A stretch of DNA of 56,089 nt from Polynucleobacter meluiroseus. Lineage in GTDB: Bacteria > Pseudomonadota > Gammaproteobacteria > Burkholderiales > Burkholderiaceae. Every line of letters starts with the position of its first letter. The first letter of the stretch is position 1. Position numbers and translations under genes: made by a program. Below the pieces are notes generated by a model, which saw only the letters and a program-made list of their open reading frames with translations, had not been told where the DNA came from and did no database searches. The stretch is from NCBI GenBank assembly GCA_945878885.1, contig CAMCUP010000012.1, forward strand, positions 1-56,089. The letters run 5' to 3'. Positions 51,533 to 56,089 of the stretch are shown here, piece by piece.

Positions 51533-51883
51533 ATGAACATTATTGAAAAAGAAGATGTTGACATTTATGCCATTGCAAATCCGTTCTGGCGCGAGCTAGT
51601 TAAAAGTTCAAATGAGGGTAATTATGGTAGTTTTGCAAAAAATTTCTCCATCAAGATGGCTCTTGCAATGAATATGGTTGTATCTAATCATCAATTTGCT
51701 AACAGTGAATTAGCTAGAAATCTTTCTGAAGACAGCGATCCGCTCGGAATTATTCGTAGAGGAGAACATGTAACAGTTCTTTATCGGATGCGGAGTACAA
51801 AAAAAGAAGGGGAATGGTTAGGTCGGCTAGTTCTTGGTTATGAAAATGATACTGTAAAAATATTTGGCGCTACCATTAATTAG
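51533..51883 (+). CDS. Unknown protein downstream of aprA
   Basis: This 116-residue soluble protein starts MNIIEKEDVDIYAIANPFWR (a longer frame starts at 51518). A helical first half is followed by a beta-rich end, GIIRRGEHVTVLYRMRSTKK then WLGRLVLGYENDTVKIFGAT. I do not recognise a family. It lies 130 bases after aprA and 22 bases before a SlyD-like FKBP gene, so it may be an assembly or regulatory factor of APS reductase. This is inference from position. Confidence 0.6.
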   Translation: MNIIEKEDVDIYAIANPFWRELVKSSNEGNYGSFAKNFSIKMALAMNMVVSNHQFANSELARNLSEDSDPLGIIRRGEHVTVLYRMRSTKKEGEWLGRLVLGYENDTVKIFGATIN

Positions 51884-51905
51884 GCTGATTGAAGTTATAT
51901 TTCAT

Positions 51906-52415
51906 ATGAGCAGTCAAGTTCAAAAAGGAATGTATGTAGAGCTAATCTATAAGGTGAAAGATAAGAAAACAATGGATATTCTGACAGGTGTTGAGTTTCC
52001 ATTAGGTTATGTTCATGGCCATAACGAAATACTAGCCCCATCTGTACACATGGAACTAGAGGGTAAGTTTGCTGGGGATGTAATCGAAGTTTTAATTGAT
52101 GGTAAGCAAATCTTTGGTCCTAGAGATGAAGCTTTAGTTTTTACTGATTACATTGATAATGTGCCAATGGAGTATCGTAAAGTAGGACTTTCAATACTTA
52201 TGGAAAATGATCAGGGTGGCACTCGAAGCTTTCTTGTAACGCGAATAGATGATAAAACAATAACTGTTGACGGTAACAACCCACTTTGTGGTCGTGATTT
52301 ATTGTTTTGTCTTGAAATTCTAACTGTTAGAGAGCCGACTAGTGAAGAATTTTTGGTTGGTGGTTCAGTAGTTCCTGCCCCAGAGATTTCAAACTGGAGC
52401 AAGCAAAATTTTTAA
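51906..52415 (+). CDS. SlyD-like FKBP-type peptidyl-prolyl isomerase
   Basis: This 169-residue protein follows the SlyD order. VQKGMYVELIYKVKDKKTMD begins the FKBP domain, FPLGYVHGHNEILAPSVHME and LEGKFAGDVIEVLI lead into the IF domain, and ITVDGNNPLCGRDLLFCLEI with LTVREPTSEE closes the FKBP part. The long His-rich metal tail of enterobacterial SlyD is absent. ATG 51906 is used because it matches the family start. Its place behind aprMBA suggests a foldase for the FAD/Fe-S enzyme. Confidence 0.82.
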   Translation: MSSQVQKGMYVELIYKVKDKKTMDILTGVEFPLGYVHGHNEILAPSVHMELEGKFAGDVIEVLIDGKQIFGPRDEALVFTDYIDNVPMEYRKVGLSILMENDQGGTRSFLVTRIDDKTITVDGNNPLCGRDLLFCLEILTVREPTSEEFLVGGSVVPAPEISNWSKQNF

Positions 52416-52474
52416 TTTTATTTATATGTTTAATGAATTATGGTAAATTCATTTTTTTATTTAAGGAATAGTTT

Positions 52475-52633
52475 ATGAGTGAGCAAAAACCCATAACGAA
52501 AGTACCTGATGGAAATACTCGTTTTTATGTTACCCGTCAAAAGGAGTCCAATGAGAAAGGGTTTATTGGCTATGAAACTATTTGGAAGCCCTTTTTTAAG
52601 GTTGCTGAATACAAAACTCCAAAACAACCTTAA
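52475..52633 (+). CDS. Small hypothetical protein at the end of the apr gene group
   Basis: This 52-residue protein, MSEQKPITKVPDGNTRFYVT and on to FFKVAEYKTPKQP, has AAGGAA at a good distance before its ATG and protein-like codon use. It is charged and soluble, with several aromatic residues. No family is recognised. It follows the SlyD-like gene by 59 bases and is convergent with sat. Confidence 0.55.
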   Translation: MSEQKPITKVPDGNTRFYVTRQKESNEKGFIGYETIWKPFFKVAEYKTPKQP

Positions 52634-52652
52634 CACTTTCTACAACTCTATT

Positions 52653-52677
52653 TTGGTTACGTTTCGCCCTAATTACC
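52653..52677. repeat. Left inverted repeat flanking sat
   Basis: TTGGTTACGTTTCGCCC and then TAATTACC match, in inverted orientation, the sequence at 54064-54088 in 22 of 25 positions (TTT versus AAA in the middle). It lies between the 52-residue gene and sat. Confidence 0.65.
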
Positions 52678-52691
52678 TTAATTTATAACCA

Positions 52692-53909
52692 CTAGCGAGC
52701 AGAGGGGCCGCTTAATTTAATCTCCACCTTATCTCCATCTTCTATCGAGGTATAGTAGTCGCGGAGTATCTTTAACACTTCGGGTCGGCTAAATTCATTT
52801 GGAACGATTTCGTCGTCCGAAAGCAATTTTCTAAGCTTTGTGCCGGACACTAAGAGACGATCTTTTTCGTCATGAGGGCATGTTTTAGCTGAGGCCATAC
52901 CGCCACATTGATAACACCAAAAAGTCCAGTCAATTTTAAGTGGTTTGGTTTGGAGGGCACCTTCTGGTATTTCATCAAATATATGATGTGCATCAAAAGG
53001 ACCGTAGTAACTTCCAACACCAGCATGATCTCGGCCAATTATTTGATGAGAACAGCCATAGTTTTGACGAAATAAAGCGTGCAAAAGAGCCTCTCGTGGA
53101 CCAGCATAACGCATGTCTAAAGGATAACCAGACTGCACTAACGTTTTTGGTACAAAATAATTCTTGATTAACTCATCAATTGCTTTGGTACGAACTTCGG
53201 CTGGGATATCACCCGGCTTTAGGTTGCCAAGAAGTGAGTGTATTAGTACCCCATCGCATACCTCGATAGCCACTTTAGCTAAATATTCATGTGACCGGTG
53301 CATTGGATTACGAGTTTGAAAAGCTGCAACTGTTTTCCAGCCATTCTTAATAAAGATCTCACGCGTTTGCAAGGGAGTTAAATAGAGACTTCCATATTTT
53401 TCTGGAAAACCACCCTGCGACAAGACCTTTACTGGTCCGGCTAAATTAACTTCACCTTGTGCCATTAACATTTGTACTCCAGGATGTGCTTCATCTGTGG
53501 TTCTGTAAATGGAGTTACATTCATGTGTTTTGTCTATGCGGTACTTTTCTGTGATTTGCATTGTAGCTAAAATGTCTTGATTATCAGGGTCAATTAAAGC
53601 AATTTCAGTGCCGAGATTGATTGATTTAGCTAAAGTTTCTGTGATGGATAATGTAATGGGAATTGGCCAAAATAGCCCATTAGACAATTGATATTTGTCG
53701 CATACCCCCTTCCAGTCATCATGGCCCATGAATCCAGAAAGTGGGGTGAAACCACCAATACCAAGCATGAGTAGATCCCCTTTTTCCCTATGTGAAACAG
53801 GTAAAGAAAGCATATTAGAGGCTCGCTTACGTTCCTCATTAAGAAATGGATTTTCTAAAAAAAGCGGTTTGAGAAATTCAGACCCATGTGGTTTTACAAG
53901 AGTATTCAT
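52692..53909 (-). CDS. sat: Sulfate adenylyltransferase (ATP sulfurylase)
   Basis: This 405-residue enzyme, of the homo-oligomeric Sat type, makes ATP and sulfate from APS and pyrophosphate in sulfur oxidation (or the reverse). [15 protein letters not shown] carries the nucleotide-binding QxRNPxHxxH motif, [13 protein letters not shown] the second motif, and [19 protein letters not shown] a zinc-binding Cys/His group known in dissimilatory Sat. It is convergent with the apr operon. A candidate -35 (TTGACA on the minus strand, 53956-53961) lies upstream of its start. The gene is flanked by inverted repeats. Confidence 0.95.
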   Translation of the reverse strand: MNTLVKPHGSEFLKPLFLENPFLNEERKRASNMLSLPVSHREKGDLLMLGIGGFTPLSGFMGHDDWKGVCDKYQLSNGLFWPIPITLSITETLAKSINLGTEIALIDPDNQDILATMQITEKYRIDKTHECNSIYRTTDEAHPGVQMLMAQGEVNLAGPVKVLSQGGFPEKYGSLYLTPLQTREIFIKNGWKTVAAFQTRNPMHRSHEYLAKVAIEVCDGVLIHSLLGNLKPGDIPAEVRTKAIDELIKNYFVPKTLVQSGYPLDMRYAGPREALLHALFRQNYGCSHQIIGRDHAGVGSYYGPFDAHHIFDEIPEGALQTKPLKIDWTFWCYQCGGMASAKTCPHDEKDRLLVSGTKLRKLLSDDEIVPNEFSRPEVLKILRDYYTSIEDGDKVEIKLSGPSAR

Positions 53910-54063
53910 AAACTTTATCTTTGACGAGCTAAAAGTAAAGTATCAACAAAAATTTTGTCAATGTAAATAGGAGAATGCAAAAAAAGTTTTTTGAAAATTG
54001 ACCAATAATTGACGATGATGGCGATGTGATTAAAATTCTCTTTTTTGGCGAGTGAAAATTCAA

Positions 54064-54088
54064 GGTAATTAGGGCGTTTCGTAACCAA
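54064..54088. repeat. Right inverted repeat flanking sat; probable IS end
   Basis: GGTAATTAGGGCGTTTC and then GTAACCAA mirror the copy at 52653-52677. It lies 20 bases before a transposase-like start codon, which fits the left end of an insertion sequence extending to the right. Confidence 0.65.
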
Positions 54089-54107
54089 TGTATCCTTGGA
54101 GATACTG

Positions 54108-54269
54108 ATGGTTATTGGGGCTCATACGGTTTTTAGTTGTGCGACCAACTTTTTGAATGGTCGCAAGTGTGTTTTTTGTGGTTCTTTTAAGACAGTAAAG
54201 ACGGCTCGTAGCTATGTTAAATGCATGCTCTGCGGTAAGCAAAAAAGCCCCCTAAGCTGCGCCTGTTAA
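54108..54269 (+). pseudogene. Zinc-ribbon transposase N-terminus (IS1595-like), cut by copy D
   Basis: ATG 54108 follows a GGAG site. The frame reads MVIGAHTVFSCATNFLNGRK, then CVFCGSFKTVKTARSYVKCM and LCGKQKSPLS, a C-x2-C...C-x2-C zinc ribbon typical of IS1595-type transposases. After 53 residues it ends at a TAA that is supplied by the first bases of the 161-bp element. The assignment to the IS1595 family is likely but rests on a short segment. Confidence 0.5.
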
Positions 54270-54424
54270 TTTGCATCTAATCCTGATCCGCCACTTGTAT
54301 TTAACTTTCATCCACCCAAGTGATCAGGTTATCTTTCACTAGCGGAGTATATTAAACAGATACTGGACTGAAATTGGCTACAAATTAGGGCGCTAATTGG
54401 ATCAGTTTTGCGTGCAAATCAACA
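54264..54424 (+). repeat. 161-bp inverted-repeat element (copy D)
   Basis: The left end is TGTTAATTTGCATCTAATCC and the right end, on the minus strand, is TGTTGATTTGCACGCAAAAC. It is very close to copy C. It interrupts the zinc-ribbon gene on its left and lies 35 bases from the MFS gene on its right. Confidence 0.8.
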
Positions 54425-54459
54425 GTGGTAGCGATTCAAATGCTGTAATTCACATTCGC

Positions 54460-55773
54460 TCAGAGTTTTGCTTTTACATTTTCAGAGTCGTAGAATTGGG
54501 GGAGAAATTTGGGGGCAAGTATCAACCAAGTAAACCCAAGAGCTTGAATTATTAAATAAAGCCCCATTGATAACGTGAATGCCTCTGGCACGGCAAGACC
54601 CCATTCAATACCTTTATCAATAAAATAGCCAATTCCCCATTGCATTAAAGATGCCCCAATAAAAATTGCAACATTATAAGTTGTTGATACTCTTCCTGAA
54701 TGAGATATTGGAAAGCTGGTAATGACAAGACTTTGCGCAAGTACAAACGATGCAGAGGTAACTGCATAAAGGCCCCACCAAAATATATTTAAAGGGCCAT
54801 GAAGAAAAAATGCAGCACCTTGGGCGACTAGTGAGATACCCGTCATCCAAGATAAAAAAGAAAAAGTACTAACCCCTATCAGTTGAAGTTTTGGTAAAAA
54901 AAAAGTATTGATAAGGTAAGTAATTAAAAGAACAGCGTTAAACCAAAATATCAGTTGTGATGACTTTTCAGATGTATAGTGCATGACATTAATTAGCCAT
55001 GGACCTAGCCAAAGGGTTTGTAGCGCTATGAATCCCCCTAAAGAAATTGCACCAACTGGTAAGAGTCTTAAGTAATTAGGGTTTGTAAGGATGGGGCGAT
55101 AGCTTTCCCATGAAAGTAATTTGACCTTATTTGAATTTGATATCCAAATTGTAGGCTTCTCTTTTGGAGTTTTAACCGGTAGAAAGAAATACAAGATAAC
55201 TATGGATGCGGCGCAAATCATTGCAAGAGATAAAAAGACTCCTCTCCATCCAATATAAGGCAAAATAATGCGAACAGGTGCAGAGGCAAAAAGAGCTCCC
55301 GATGTACCAAAGATAAGCATGGCTGATGTTAATTGAGGTTGCTTATCAATTGGATACCATGACCTAAAGCCTGAAAGTGCTGACATTAAGCAAGAAGAAA
55401 CTCCAACGCCAATTAACATTCTTCCTGCAAAGAGGAGCGCAAAGTTATCGGCAGAATAAAAAAGCAAGGCACCTACAACAGCAAAAATCATTAAGCTTAT
55501 TTCCGTAATTCGGGGACCATACTTATCTAAAAGTACCCCAACGGGAATCTGCGCTAGTCCGAAACCAATTAAATAAGATGATGATAGGAGGCCTAGCTCG
55601 CCGCTACTAATTTCTAAATCATTTATTAGCTCGGGAGAAAGGACTGCATTCACCGATCTAAATGAATATGAGATGAAATATGCAAATGCAAAGCAAAAAA
55701 ATACTTTAAACGCCTGCCTACCTATAAGAGGTATTTCTAAGGCTTGTTTATTTGAAAGCCAAAAGTCTGCCAT
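54460..55773 (-). CDS. MFS transporter
   Basis: This 437-residue transporter has twelve predicted helices. The loop between helices 2 and 3, GVLLDKYGPRITE, is the MFS signature, and RMLIGVGVSSCLMSALSGFR follows in helix 4. Sequence alone does not give the substrate. Its position beside sat may suggest sulfonate or sulfite traffic, but this is weak. It is bracketed by two direct 161-bp elements (D and E), so it may have arrived as a unit. A ribosome site is not evident before ATG 55773. Confidence 0.9.
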   Translation of the reverse strand: MADFWLSNKQALEIPLIGRQAFKVFFCFAFAYFISYSFRSVNAVLSPELINDLEISSGELGLLSSSYLIGFGLAQIPVGVLLDKYGPRITEISLMIFAVVGALLFYSADNFALLFAGRMLIGVGVSSCLMSALSGFRSWYPIDKQPQLTSAMLIFGTSGALFASAPVRIILPYIGWRGVFLSLAMICAASIVILYFFLPVKTPKEKPTIWISNSNKVKLLSWESYRPILTNPNYLRLLPVGAISLGGFIALQTLWLGPWLINVMHYTSEKSSQLIFWFNAVLLITYLINTFFLPKLQLIGVSTFSFLSWMTGISLVAQGAAFFLHGPLNIFWWGLYAVTSASFVLAQSLVITSFPISHSGRVSTTYNVAIFIGASLMQWGIGYFIDKGIEWGLAVPEAFTLSMGLYLIIQALGFTWLILAPKFLPQFYDSENVKAKL

Positions 55774-55828
55774 AGTTGCTTTAATTGTGATTGGGAATAT
55801 GTGTAGTATCCCCCGTCAAGCCGACATT

Positions 55829-55989
55829 TGTTAATTTGCATCTAACACTGATCCACCATTTGTATCTAACTTTAATCCACCCAAGTGATCAGGTTATCTT
55901 TCGCTAGCGGAGTATATTAAACAGATTATGGGCTGAAATTGGATGCAAATTAGGGCGCTAATTGGATCAGTTTTGCGTGCAAAGTAACA
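55829..55989 (+). repeat. 161-bp inverted-repeat element (copy E)
   Basis: The left end is TGTTAATTTGCATCTAACAC and the right end, on the minus strand, is TGTTACTTTGCACGCAAAAC. It lies upstream of the MFS gene in the same orientation as copy D. The last 100 bases of the window after it show no definable gene. Confidence 0.8.
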
Positions 55990-56089
55990 TACTGACCTTA
56001 TAAGTAGGTTTTCTTGCAGCTAGCATTGAATTTTTCTGGCAATTATGCCTATTTAAATAGGGGCTATTTTGAACAATTTATTTAAATCG

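Noticed and set aside
54064..54088. Possible additional piece of the 161-bp element because of the shared AATTAGGGCG
   Set aside because: The similarity covers only about ten bases; the rest matches the inverted repeat at 52653 instead, so it belongs to a different repeat.

Overview
The window is A+T-rich bacterial DNA that looks like a freshwater betaproteobacterium of the Burkholderiales, most likely Polynucleobacter or a close relative. This is inferred from low GC, Bug-type (tripartite tricarboxylate) periplasmic receptors, the style of the cytochrome oxidase and SCO genes, and many decayed insertion-sequence pieces. No rRNA, intact tRNA or CRISPR array is visible.

Layout. Positions 1-5400 carry a cut-off porin-like gene, small lipoproteins, a VanX-type D-Ala-D-Ala dipeptidase, a YdhS-like FAD protein, a yefM-yoeB toxin-antitoxin pair and a Tat-exported aldo/keto reductase. 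Positions 6678-14040 hold a caa3-type cytochrome c oxidase operon: subunit II with two fused cytochrome c domains, subunit I, two subunit-III-like proteins and subunit IV. Opposing it are copper-delivery genes (PCuAC, SCO) and a membrane protein. Positions 14.8-39.1 kb are catabolic. They hold a dialkylglycine-decarboxylase-like enzyme with an amino-acid binding protein, Bug receptors, an aldehyde dehydrogenase, a tight operon (M20 deacylase, omega-amino-acid transaminase, M20 carbamoylase, M81/MlrC-like peptidase, LysE exporter), a divergent amidase plus Dpp-type peptide ABC transporter operon, and a second amidase. Together they suggest uptake and dismantling of peptides or N-blocked (possibly beta-) amino acids. 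Positions 39.1-47.3 kb are an accessory patchwork: an IS3 relic, a secreted MBL-SCO-rhodanese trio, higBA, a Fic toxin-antitoxin pair, a broken DUF411 gene and two displaced tRNA 3' ends (Lys and Asn) that still carry their terminators, the usual scars of integrative elements. Positions 47.5-56 kb carry the dissimilatory sulfur genes aprM-aprB-aprA, followed by an unknown protein, a SlyD-like FKBP and a 52-residue protein, facing sat (ATP sulfurylase), then an MFS transporter.

The most striking non-gene signal is an interspersed 161-bp element with about 26-bp imperfect terminal inverted repeats. Five well-preserved copies and one diverged copy are all exactly 161 bp, and two more are partial. 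The copies sit at gene-module borders: two in direct orientation bracket the MFS gene, two bracket higBA-fic, and two in opposite orientation bracket a Bug receptor-aldehyde dehydrogenase pair. One copy cuts off the DUF411 gene and another cuts off a transposase fragment. A second, shorter family of IS3-terminus-like repeats lies in the same intergenic regions. An inverted-repeat pair also flanks sat. I read the window as a genome whose accessory modules have been shuffled by small non-autonomous elements.
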